Under the pieces are notes generated by a model. It saw only the letters and a program-made list of their open reading frames with translations. It was not told the DNA's origin and did not search any database. The translations under genes and the position numbers were made by a program. Shown here piece by piece: positions 8,461-16,426 of a stretch of DNA of 46,141 nucleotides. Location of the stretch: assembly GCF_001280595.1 (NCBI RefSeq), contig NZ_LITU01000068.1, positions 172,066 to 218,206 on the forward strand, given 5' to 3'. Within the stretch, counting starts at the first letter, position 1. Each line of letters begins with the position of its first letter. The stretch is from Paenibacillus xylanivorans (lineage in GTDB: Bacteria > Bacillota > Bacilli > Paenibacillales > Paenibacillaceae).

Positions 8461-9131
8461 TGCCTTACCTCCAGACGATAGCCCAAACCTCGCATGGTAC
8501 GAATGACGAAAGCATGCTCTTCCTCCGGAAACCGTTCACGAAGACGTTTGATATGCACATCAATCGTTCTCTCGTCTCCTTCGTAATCATAACCCCAGAT
8601 CTTTTCGATTAACTGATCCCGGGTAAAGGTCTTACCAGGATAACTCGCAAGGGTAAACAGCAGTTCAAATTCCTTGCGTGGCAACACAATATCCTGATCC
8701 CCCTGCTTGCACTCATACGTATCACGCCGCAGGACAAGTTCTCCAAGGGGTATCACTTGTGAAGTCATAATACGATATCGTTTCAATAAAGCCTTCACCC
8801 GTGCGACCAGTACTAGCGGATCAAAAGGCTTTACTAAATAATCATCCGTCCCAAGTGTAAATCCTTTAATGATCTGCGAAGTTTCTCCTTTTGCCGTTAA
8901 CATCAGGAGCGGCAGATCCGTCTGCTGCCTCAACTGACGGCACAGCTCCCATCCATCCATACCCGGCATCATAATATCGAGAACGACCAGGTCGACCTTA
9001 TGGTCAGCGAGTAATCGCAGTGCATCCAGTCCGTCAACAGCCTCGATGACGTGCAAACCCTCCTGCTGCAAAAAATGTCCAACCAGCTCTCGGATATGCG
9101 GGTCGTCATCAACGACCAATATGCTTGTCAA
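8457..9131 (-). CDS. OmpR/PhoB-family response regulator (pair 2), TTG start
   Basis: 224 residues. Receiver with VVDDDPHIREL, Asp52 in LDIMMPGMDGW and Lys in VKPFDP; winged helix ending in RTMRGLGYRLEV. The ATG at 9146 is rejected because it lies upstream of the strong site GGAGGTG; the TTG at 9131, six bases after that site, gives a normal receiver start (MTSILVVDDD). About 60% similar by eye to the pair-1 regulator, including the DNA-recognition region, so the two may share or compete for operators. Coupled to its kinase by a 4-base overlap and 130 bases downstream of the exporter genes. Confidence 0.93.
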   Translation of the reverse strand: MTSILVVDDDPHIRELVGHFLQQEGLHVIEAVDGLDALRLLADHKVDLVVLDIMMPGMDGWELCRQLRQQTDLPLLMLTAKGETSQIIKGFTLGTDDYLVKPFDPLVLVARVKALLKRYRIMTSQVIPLGELVLRRDTYECKQGDQDIVLPRKEFELLFTLASYPGKTFTRDQLIEKIWGYDYEGDERTIDVHIKRLRERFPEEEHAFVIRTMRGLGYRLEVRQ

Positions 9132-9183
9132 TGTGACCACCTCCATTTTTCCAACCTTGCCTTATACTCCACATTCTGTCAAG

Positions 9184-9218
9184 AAGGAGACGTTATACAT
9201 AAGGGCATACGTCTCCTT
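9184..9218. repeat. Inverted repeat between exporter and pair-2 regulator
   Basis: AAGGAGACGT and ACGTCTCCTT are perfect 10-bp arms around 15 bases. The base after the stem on the minus strand is TCTTGAC rather than a clear T run, so it may be a weak terminator, a processing hairpin or an operator. Confidence 0.6.
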
Positions 9219-9260
9219 CCTGACAACCAACACTTTTCAGCAAAATTTCATGACTTTCAT

Positions 9261-10076
9261 TTACGTTCTGCGCATATATGCACGTACTGTCAATGGTGCA
9301 AAAATGGCTACAATAACCGCAGCTCCAGCTAGGCTAGTCACCAGATCTGTGCCCATGGTCCCTTGATTCGCCAATTCCCGTACCGCTGAGACCAAATGGG
9401 ATATTGGATTGACATTGACAACCCACTGAAGCCAATTCGGCATCGTATCTACCGGAACGAAAGCGTTCGAAGCAAAGGTGAGCGGAAACAGCACGAGCAT
9501 AGAAATTCCTTGTACACTTGAAGCTGTACGAGCTATAACACCGAGAAAAGCAAAAATCCAACTGATTGCCCAGGCGCATATAATGACCAGCAATCCCGCC
9601 AAGGCGACATGCCCTAGTCCACCTGCAGGGCTATATCCCAATAAATAACCAATCGTAAAGGTAAGGCACGTTGCAATGGTATACCGAATCGTATCTGCCA
9701 ATAACGCTCCGGCCAGTGGCGCAATACGTGCTATAGGCAACGATTTGAACCGGTCGAATACCCCTTTATCCATATCCTCACGCAATTGCACACCAGTAAC
9801 GACTGAGCTTGTAATTACCGTCTGCACCAGTATACCCGGAATAATGACCAACAAATAAGATTGAATATTTCCCGAGATCGCACCACCAAAAATGTACGTA
9901 AACATCAATGTGAAAATAATCGGCTGTAGTGTAACATCGAATAACTGTTCTGGTGTACGTCTAACCTTCAAGATCCCACGATAAGCCATCGTTAAGGAAT
10001 TCCGGACGGTTTGCCCAAAGCTTGTGTATTTTCTCAGCTTCCGACTCGGGTTTGATTTCGCTATTGTACTGTTCAT
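9261..10076 (-). CDS. ABC-2 type permease, DrrB-like
   Basis: 271 residues with about six hydrophobic helices and the ABC-2 permease pattern: an amphipathic N terminus, LRKYTSFGQTVRNSLTMAYRGILKVRRTPEQLF, then FTYIFGGAISGNIQSYLLVIIPGI. This is the DrrB daunorubicin-exporter branch of ABC-2 permeases. It forms a transporter with the ATPase encoded just upstream; the start overlaps the ATPase stop by four bases. Substrate cannot be read from sequence; the family exports drugs, lipids and peptides. Confidence 0.92.
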   Translation of the reverse strand: MNSTIAKSNPSRKLRKYTSFGQTVRNSLTMAYRGILKVRRTPEQLFDVTLQPIIFTLMFTYIFGGAISGNIQSYLLVIIPGILVQTVITSSVVTGVQLREDMDKGVFDRFKSLPIARIAPLAGALLADTIRYTIATCLTFTIGYLLGYSPAGGLGHVALAGLLVIICAWAISWIFAFLGVIARTASSVQGISMLVLFPLTFASNAFVPVDTMPNWLQWVVNVNPISHLVSAVRELANQGTMGTDLVTSLAGAAVIVAIFAPLTVRAYMRRT

Positions 10077-11104
10077 ACTTGCAACTCCTCCACTGCTTTT
10101 GATTCTTGAGATGTTTGAGACGCATGGCCACTCGCATCTTGGCCTGTAATGGTAAGAAATACTTCATCAAGTGTAGGTTTCTGGACACTCATCTCTGCCA
10201 GATCAATGCCTGCGGAGCGGAAGGCAATCAGCAGATCTGCTGCAATATTCGCATTCGCCATCGGTGCAGTAATTTTCCCTGCTTCCGCCGATACACTGGT
10301 TTCTGTCCGGAGAATCTGCTCCACAATCTGACGGGCGTGTTCAATCCGCGTCGGTTCCTGGATGCGCAGCTGAAGAGATGCAGTGCCAACTGAAGCTTTC
10401 AAATCATCCACCGTGCCCTCGGCAACGACATGGCCCTGATCGATTACGGCAACACGGTCGGCCAGTTGATCCGCTTCATCGAGATATTGTGTTGTCAGAA
10501 GCACCGTTGAACCTGTTTTGACCAACTGGCGGATCGTATTCCACATCTGTGCACGTGTCCGTGGATCAAGTCCCGTCGTCGGTTCATCCAGAAAGATCAG
10601 CGGCGGCTGAGCAATAAGGCTTGCTGCCAGATCCAGACGGCGGCGCATACCTCCCGAGAACCCTTTGATCGGACGTTTCGCTGCTTCCGTCAAGCCAAAT
10701 TCTTCGAGAAGCTCAGCTGTCTTGCGTTTCGATTCTGCACGGCCAAGGCCCAATAGCCGTGAAAATATCATCAAGTTTTCATTGGCACTAAGTGACTCGT
10801 CAACGGATGCATATTGTCCAGTGAGTCCAATCAGTTGGCGCACAATATGTGACTCCTTCACCACATCATGCCCAAATATTTTGGCTGATCCTCCATCAGG
10901 CCGGAGCAGCGTGCCCAGCATACGAATCGTTGTTGTTTTCCCTGCTCCATTCGGACCCAGTACGCCGTAGATCGTACCCGCCTTTACATTCAGATTCACA
11001 CCATCCACTGCATGTTTATCTCCAAAAGTTTTCACAAGTCCCTCTGCCTCAATGGCCCAATCCCCAAGGTCATTGCCTGTTGTTCTTTGTTGTGTATTGT
11101 TCAA
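10073..11104 (-). CDS. ABC transporter ATP-binding protein, DrrA-like, TTG start
   Basis: 343 residues. Walker A GPNGAGKTT (50-58), Q-loop in LTGQYASVD, signature FSGGMRRRLDLA (about 149-160), Walker B LIFLDEP with D-loop TTGLD, and the DrrA-type C-terminal domain ending near ISVQKPTLDEVFLTITG-like motif (here MSVQKPTLDEVFLTITG). The start is TTG, with GGGAGGA about 9 bases upstream; no ATG exists nearby. First gene of the exporter operon, transcribed from a region carrying the same 17-bp direct-repeat element as copy A of the duplicated hydrolases. Confidence 0.93.
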   Translation of the reverse strand: MNNTQQRTTGNDLGDWAIEAEGLVKTFGDKHAVDGVNLNVKAGTIYGVLGPNGAGKTTTIRMLGTLLRPDGGSAKIFGHDVVKESHIVRQLIGLTGQYASVDESLSANENLMIFSRLLGLGRAESKRKTAELLEEFGLTEAAKRPIKGFSGGMRRRLDLAASLIAQPPLIFLDEPTTGLDPRTRAQMWNTIRQLVKTGSTVLLTTQYLDEADQLADRVAVIDQGHVVAEGTVDDLKASVGTASLQLRIQEPTRIEHARQIVEQILRTETSVSAEAGKITAPMANANIAADLLIAFRSAGIDLAEMSVQKPTLDEVFLTITGQDASGHASQTSQESKAVEELQV

Positions 11105-11150
11105 TTGTGGTTCCTCCCATATCGTTTATAGGGGAAGAATAACGCACTTT

Positions 11151-11167
11151 TATGAACTGAATATGAA
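11151..11167 (-). promoter_or_regulatory. Direct-repeat operator, site C, upstream of the exporter
   Basis: Minus strand TTCATATTCAGTTCATA, identical over 17 bases to site A 8 kb away. A possible -10 TATAAA lies 20 bases downstream (11130-11125), so the second half-site may take the place of a -35. Confidence 0.6.
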
Positions 11168-11196
11168 TGGAAACGAAAGTTTGCAAATTCAAATCA

Positions 11197-11234
11197 CAAA
11201 ACCCCGCCAAGGTCCAAATGGACATCGGCAGGGC
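11197..11234 (-). terminator. Terminator of the glycan-utilisation operon
   Basis: Minus strand: CCC.GCC...GTCC pairs with GGAC...GGC.GGG, followed by TTTTG. It lies 22 bases after the GH43 stop at 11256. Confidence 0.75.
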
Positions 11235-11255
11235 TCGAATCGGATTTATAATATT

Positions 11256-12656
11256 TTAATTTGCAGGTTTGATATCAAAAAAGTCCAGTTCCCCATATCC
11301 TTCACCTTTGGAGAAGCGAATTTTGTTCACACCAGCATTTAGCTGAACTCTCGCTGTAGACAGTCCCCAGTTCTCCCATCCCTTGTTCGTGATGTAGAAA
11401 GGGCTGGCTGTGCCTCCATTTAGACTCAGCAGCAGGTTGGACCAGTTGCCACCTGCTGTGCCATTCGCCGTCCTCGCCAGAAGAATATATTGGCCAGCAG
11501 TTGCTGCATTGACGTTAAATTCCACATAGCTGTCGGCCGTATCCATATGACCAGCTTTCATGCTGCCCGAACCGGAAGGGCTCTGGGAAGCGTAAGCGAT
11601 CCCCCCAAAGGTTCCCTCTTCTCCTTCATATCGAACGATTGACTTTTCTCCCGAAGGCAGAGCAATAGGTGTGTTGGGATTCACCGGTGCACCCAAATTC
11701 GGGGTATTGTCGGCATTCCAGGTGAACTTCTGTAAGCGGATTTCGCGATTCCATCCGGAATTATTGAATTTAGCTGTGTGGTACATGATCCAGTCCTCAG
11801 TCCCATCAGGCGATTTCGTAAAGGAATGATGACCCGGACCATACAAGCCGTTTCCGGATTGGAAGATAGGCTGACTGCGCTTGCTCCAGGATGCCGGGTT
11901 CAGCAAATTGCTTGAGGCGTTGGCTGTAATAAGTCCCAGACAATAGTCATTGGTCCAACTTCCGCTTGCCGAGTACACTAGACTGATGACACCGTTTCGA
12001 ACGATCACCTGCGGTCCCTCATTTACATTCGGGGAATGATTGGTTTCCCAGGCGTAGGTTGGTCGAGCAATCTCCACACGATTCGAATTGATGGTCCAGG
12101 GATTGCTCATATGGGCAATGTATAGATTCTGCCTTACATTTGTATCTCCTTCCCAACCCGACCAGATGAAATAGAGCTGTCCGTTCACTTGTAATACCGT
12201 CCCGTCGATGGCCCATTTGTTGGTTGGGTCCGTAATCTGTCCTTTGTATTGCCAGGTTCCCTGGGTGGGATCAGCTGATGTATTTTCCATAACATACATG
12301 CGGTGATTGACGTTGTCTCCATCATCCTTGGCATAATAGATATACCATGCACCGTTGATGTAATGAAGCTCAGGGGCCCAGATGCCGCAGCAGCCGGTAT
12401 TCACCACTGTGGTTGGAGCCGCATCAATGGTTGTTAATTGTGCTGACTTCCAGATGGTAACGTTGCCACCTGTCGTTTTGGTGAAATAATAGAATCCGTC
12501 TGTGTGCTTGTAAACCCATGGATCCGCTCCATCCTGCATCACCACATTATAGAAGTTATTCTGAACGGTAGCTGCATGCGTCGTCTGTCCAATTGGGAAA
12601 ATAAGAAATGCACATAAGGCCAGCAACAATTTGCTCCTGTAATTCACGATTTTCAT
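11256..12656 (-). CDS. Secreted GH43 glycosidase with C-terminal carbohydrate-binding module
   Basis: 466 residues. Signal peptide to about residue 28 (THA-AT). GH43 five-blade propeller with the three catalytic acids visible: Asp45 in ADPWV (base), Asp151 in IDGTV (pKa modulator) and Glu213 in NEGP (acid). From about 340 to 466 a CBM6/35-like beta-sandwich (YEGEEGTF, GSMKAGHMD, VNKIRFSKGEG) probably binds arabinan or xylan side chains. Family activity is alpha-L-arabinofuranosidase, arabinanase or beta-xylosidase; which one is not resolved. It is the last gene of the operon that starts at 18157 and would release oligosaccharides outside the cell for the lipoprotein/permease importer. Confidence 0.9.
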   Translation of the reverse strand: MKIVNYRSKLLLALCAFLIFPIGQTTHAATVQNNFYNVVMQDGADPWVYKHTDGFYYFTKTTGGNVTIWKSAQLTTIDAAPTTVVNTGCCGIWAPELHYINGAWYIYYAKDDGDNVNHRMYVMENTSADPTQGTWQYKGQITDPTNKWAIDGTVLQVNGQLYFIWSGWEGDTNVRQNLYIAHMSNPWTINSNRVEIARPTYAWETNHSPNVNEGPQVIVRNGVISLVYSASGSWTNDYCLGLITANASSNLLNPASWSKRSQPIFQSGNGLYGPGHHSFTKSPDGTEDWIMYHTAKFNNSGWNREIRLQKFTWNADNTPNLGAPVNPNTPIALPSGEKSIVRYEGEEGTFGGIAYASQSPSGSGSMKAGHMDTADSYVEFNVNAATAGQYILLARTANGTAGGNWSNLLLSLNGGTASPFYITNKGWENWGLSTARVQLNAGVNKIRFSKGEGYGELDFFDIKPAN

Positions 12657-12717
12657 CTACAGTCACACTCCCTATCCTATCGGATTATGAATCATGCACG
12701 TTACTAACCTTCAACGT

Positions 12718-14472
12718 TCAATCTTCGATGGCAGCCTTGCGGGAATTGATGCGGCGAATCGTTTCCGGGTCGAATTTGGGACGGCGGTCATACGTGAACA
12801 GTCCATTCACTTCCTGTTCCACATCATATAGCTGGGTATAACAAAACCCGAACATCTTTGGATGGTCCAGCAGGACATTGGTTAATCCCTCATAACGTGC
12901 AATGAAAGCTTCTTCGGATTGGGGTCTATCTCCATATCCCCAAGCATTCTCATCTTGCTGATCCGGGTTCCACCAGATGCCACCATACTCGCTGATAAAA
13001 TAAGGCTGCCCTTCATACGTCTGCCGATCCGGAAAGGTATTGAACACTCCCCCGCCGCTTTTCATCGGTTCATATCTGGCCCGGAACGTTTCCGGGTTCT
13101 GATCATAGTCATGCAAATCGAAAATATCCGTCACCACATGAAAGTTACCGCTAGTATCAATGACAGGACGTGTCGGGTCCATACGTTTAGTCATCTCATA
13201 AACAATACGGAGCACATCGTTATCCTGCCGGGTTCCATCACGATCCCACGTTTCGTTGAATGGACACCAGCCGATGAGGGATGGATGATTGAAGTCACGT
13301 TCCATGCCTTCCATCCATTCCGGCAGGAACCGGGCGAGACTTTCGGTCGTTGTAATATCCTGTCCCCAGTTGGCATGTTCTCCCCATACCAGATAGCCAA
13401 GCTGGTCAGCCCAATATAGGAAACGTGGCTCAAACATCTTTTCGTGCAATCTCGCGCCATTAAATCCAAGCTCCATGGAGATCTCAATGTCCTTTCGCAG
13501 ATCCTCGTCACTTGGTGCCGTGTAGATACCATCCGGGTAAAAGCCCTGATCCAGCACGAGACGCTGAAAAACGGACTTCTCATTGATGCGAAATGCCATG
13601 CCATCCAGCCTTACCGTACGTAGTCCGAAATACGAGGCAACCGTATCGCTCGTCTGATTCTGCCCATGCAGCCTCAGTTCCAGATCATACAGTTTGGCAT
13701 GCCCAGGCTCCCATAAATGGATTTCAGATAATGGAACGGTAAGCTTCACAGAAGGCCCATGAACAACCGCCGTTACCGATCCAACATCCTTGCCGTCAAA
13801 GCGGGCAGTTGCAGCCAGTTCCCCTCCAGCTGCGTTACCGCATATTTTCACTTCCAGGTGCACGCATGCATTATCCGGATCAGCGGCGACTTTCATGTCG
13901 GAGAGATACGCCTCGGGCACCTGCTCCAGCCACACCGTTTGCCAGATGCCGGTAGTCCGCGTGTAATCGCAGCCATGCGAGTGGAATCGTTCGCTCTGTT
14001 TGCCTCGCGGCTGAAGTCCAGAACGCACATCGTCTTCCGCATAGACCGTGACTATATTCGTTCCCGGCGAAACGTGGGATGTGATATCAAAATGGAATGG
14101 CGAATAGCCTCCCCGGTGCTTGCCAACGGCTTTTCCGTTAACCCAAATCTCCGCTTCATAATCCACAGCGCCAAAATGGAGCAAAATGCGTCCATTCATC
14201 CAGTCATCCGGGATGGAGAATTCCCGTTTATACCATACCGCTGCCATAAAATCGGTATATGCCACCCCGGACAGCTTACTCTCTGGACAGAACGGAACCG
14301 TGATTATTCCAGAGAGGTGATGTTCGGACTGCTCATAACCGCGTTCTTTCCCACTTTTGCCATGATCCATTTCGAACTGCCAAGTTCCGTTAAGATTGGT
14401 CCAATTGCTCCGTACCCACTGAGGGCGAGGGTATTCCGGGCGTGGTATCACTGTCATCTTCTCTTTATTCAT
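12718..14472 (-). CDS. Cytoplasmic GH2 family glycoside hydrolase
   Basis: 584 residues, no signal peptide. Jelly-roll N-terminal domain (NLNGTWQF, about 26-33; WVNGKAVGKHRGGYSPF), immunoglobulin-like middle domain and a TIM barrel with acid/base Glu407 in CPFNETWD and nucleophile Glu495 in ISEYGG. The size is like short GH2 beta-galactosidase, beta-glucuronidase or arabinosidase members; the exact sugar is open. ATG preceded by TAGGAG. Located between the permeases and the secreted GH43 in one operon, so it probably trims imported oligosaccharides. Confidence 0.9.
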   Translation of the reverse strand: MNKEKMTVIPRPEYPRPQWVRSNWTNLNGTWQFEMDHGKSGKERGYEQSEHHLSGIITVPFCPESKLSGVAYTDFMAAVWYKREFSIPDDWMNGRILLHFGAVDYEAEIWVNGKAVGKHRGGYSPFHFDITSHVSPGTNIVTVYAEDDVRSGLQPRGKQSERFHSHGCDYTRTTGIWQTVWLEQVPEAYLSDMKVAADPDNACVHLEVKICGNAAGGELAATARFDGKDVGSVTAVVHGPSVKLTVPLSEIHLWEPGHAKLYDLELRLHGQNQTSDTVASYFGLRTVRLDGMAFRINEKSVFQRLVLDQGFYPDGIYTAPSDEDLRKDIEISMELGFNGARLHEKMFEPRFLYWADQLGYLVWGEHANWGQDITTTESLARFLPEWMEGMERDFNHPSLIGWCPFNETWDRDGTRQDNDVLRIVYEMTKRMDPTRPVIDTSGNFHVVTDIFDLHDYDQNPETFRARYEPMKSGGGVFNTFPDRQTYEGQPYFISEYGGIWWNPDQQDENAWGYGDRPQSEEAFIARYEGLTNVLLDHPKMFGFCYTQLYDVEQEVNGLFTYDRRPKFDPETIRRINSRKAAIED

Positions 14473-14488
14473 ACGTTAATCACTCCTA

Positions 14489-15391
14489 TTAGCCTTTGAT
14501 TGAACCGATGTATACTCCTTTGACAAAGTACTTTTGCAGGAAAGGATATACCATCAGTATTGGAATGGTGGACACAACAATGGTGCAATATTTGACCAGT
14601 TCCCGATAAGCGGTCGAACTGCCCGCACTATCAATCACTACACCGCTTGCACTGCCCATACTTGTTGCGGTGGAGTCATTTGCTACCAAAATTTCTTTCA
14701 TTAACAGCTGCAACGGAAATTTGTCCCGGTCCTGCAACAGAACCATGGCATTAAACCAGGAATTCCAGTTGCCGACCAGATAATAGAGGAAAATAACCGC
14801 CAGGGTGGCTTTGGATAGTGGCAAAATCACGTACATCAGTATTCGTGCCTGACTCGCCCCATCAATGGTTGCTGCCTCTTCCAATTCCAGCGGAATCGCC
14901 TGAAAGCCGGTCCTCAGAATGATGATGTTCCAAGTACTCAGCGCCGTAGGCAGAATCATTGCCCACAGATTGTTGAACAAGCCGATATCCTTCATTAAAA
15001 GGAACCAGGGAATCAGTCCTCCTCCAAAGAACATCGTAATCGTGATGACAATCATAATTGCATTTTTAAAGTACAAATCGCGTCTGGACAGGACAAAAGC
15101 TCCCATAATGGTCATGACCATATTGACGAAAGTGCCCAGTCCCACGTAAATTAGTGTGTTTTTATAACCCACCAGGAGACTGTTGTCCTTAAAAATCAAC
15201 TTGTATCCATCCAAAGTGAAGCCTAATGGCTTGAGTAGAAGTCCCTTGTGCGCCACCAGTCGAGCCGGGTCGCTGAAGGAGGCAAACACAATATGCAAGA
15301 TGGGATAGAGACAGGCCAGTGTCAACAGAGTCAGCAGTGTATAATTTAAGATATCGAACATTCGGTTTCCCATCGTTTTTTGATATTTCAT
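14489..15391 (-). CDS. Sugar ABC transporter permease, LplC/YtcP-like
   Basis: 300 residues, six predicted helices starting with LNYTLLTLLTLACLYPILHIVFASFSDP. The EAA loop for ATPase docking reads EEAATIDGASQARILMYVILPLSKA. Ends in the GVYIGSIKG tail typical of this CUT1 subfamily in Paenibacillus. Pairs with the permease at 15409-16380 and the lipoprotein at 16427-18157. No ATPase gene lies in the locus. Confidence 0.92.
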   Translation of the reverse strand: MKYQKTMGNRMFDILNYTLLTLLTLACLYPILHIVFASFSDPARLVAHKGLLLKPLGFTLDGYKLIFKDNSLLVGYKNTLIYVGLGTFVNMVMTIMGAFVLSRRDLYFKNAIMIVITITMFFGGGLIPWFLLMKDIGLFNNLWAMILPTALSTWNIIILRTGFQAIPLELEEAATIDGASQARILMYVILPLSKATLAVIFLYYLVGNWNSWFNAMVLLQDRDKFPLQLLMKEILVANDSTATSMGSASGVVIDSAGSSTAYRELVKYCTIVVSTIPILMVYPFLQKYFVKGVYIGSIKG

Positions 15392-15408
15392 TTCCGTTCA
15401 CCCCCTCC

Positions 15409-16380
15409 CTACCATAGGCTGACCTCGGAGTGGCGTTTTGCAATTCGGTTCGTTGCCCACAGTAAAGCGAAATTGATAATTGCGCTCAACAGTCCAACAG
15501 CCGTGGAATAGCTCAGACTTGCTTCCCTTAACCCTCTCCGATATACGTAGGATGCAATGACATCGGCGGTATCATAGGTCAAAGGATTATATAGAAGGAT
15601 AATTTTCTCGTAACCGGATGCCATCAGACCGCCAACTGCAAATATAAACAGAATGACGATAACCGGACTGATCTGGGGCAACGTAATATGCCACATCTTT
15701 TTAATTCTCCCTACGCCATCCATATCCGCTGCTTCATATAAAGTAGGATCGATCGTGCTCATCGCAGCCAGATAGATGATGCTCTCCCACCCAATACTCT
15801 GCCAGATACCCGAAAAGATATAAATCGGCCTGAACATGGAAGAGTACCCAAGCAGCGAACTGTATTCCTTACCAGTGATGAACTGCAATACCTGAGTAAT
15901 GATGCCTTCATCTGCAGTAAAGATATGGATCATGCCGCAGACTACGACGAGTGAAATGAAGTGAGGCATGTAGGTAATGGTCTGCACGACTTTTTTGAAT
16001 CTGCTGTTCCGAGCTTCATTCAGCATTAATGCCAACAGAATGGGGGCGGTGAAACCTAACACAATTCCCCACACATTTAACAGCAGCGTGTTCTTCACTA
16101 CTCTCCAGAAATAGGGACCCTGAAAAAATTCAATAAAGTGCTTGAACCCAACCCACTGGCTGTCTGCGAAGCCAAGAAGGGGCTTGAAATCTTTAAAGGC
16201 AATCAGTACACCCCACATTGGTCCGTAACAAAAGACGAGAAACCAAGCGATCACTGGGATCGCCAGCATGTAGGCAAACCAGTTCTTTTTAAAATCCTTT
16301 TTTATGAGATGTCTTTTGTTTTTACGCCCGGGAGTGATCAAGCCGCCATGCCGTTTCCTGTTTTTCCGTACTGTCAGCAT
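15409..16380 (-). CDS. Sugar ABC transporter permease, LplB-like
   Basis: 323 residues, about six helices after a very basic 30-residue N terminus. EAA loop YEAADMDGVGRIKKMWHITLPQISP. Start set at the ATG at 16380, seven bases after GAGGTGG; a TTG one codon earlier is possible. CUT1 family importer for oligosaccharides. It is translated directly before the LplC-like gene (17-base gap). Confidence 0.92.
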   Translation of the reverse strand: MLTVRKNRKRHGGLITPGRKNKRHLIKKDFKKNWFAYMLAIPVIAWFLVFCYGPMWGVLIAFKDFKPLLGFADSQWVGFKHFIEFFQGPYFWRVVKNTLLLNVWGIVLGFTAPILLALMLNEARNSRFKKVVQTITYMPHFISLVVVCGMIHIFTADEGIITQVLQFITGKEYSSLLGYSSMFRPIYIFSGIWQSIGWESIIYLAAMSTIDPTLYEAADMDGVGRIKKMWHITLPQISPVIVILFIFAVGGLMASGYEKIILLYNPLTYDTADVIASYVYRRGLREASLSYSTAVGLLSAIINFALLWATNRIAKRHSEVSLW

Positions 16381-16426
16381 CAACTAGCCACCTCGTTTCC
16401 GACTCCTTACCGTTCAGAGATATACA

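Noticed and set aside
9184..9218. Terminator between exporter and pair-2 regulator
   Set aside because: The stem is good, but no T run follows on the minus strand, so it is listed only as an inverted repeat.
7384..11104. A BceRS-BceAB bacitracin-type detoxification module
   Set aside because: The kinase fits, but the permease is a six-helix DrrB-like protein of 271 residues, not a ten-helix BceB with a large outside domain.
12919..13419. Long plus-strand open frames inside the GH2 gene (and similar ones inside other genes)
   Set aside because: They lack ribosome sites and recognisable domains, and lie opposite genes with clear catalytic motifs, so they are reading-frame shadows.
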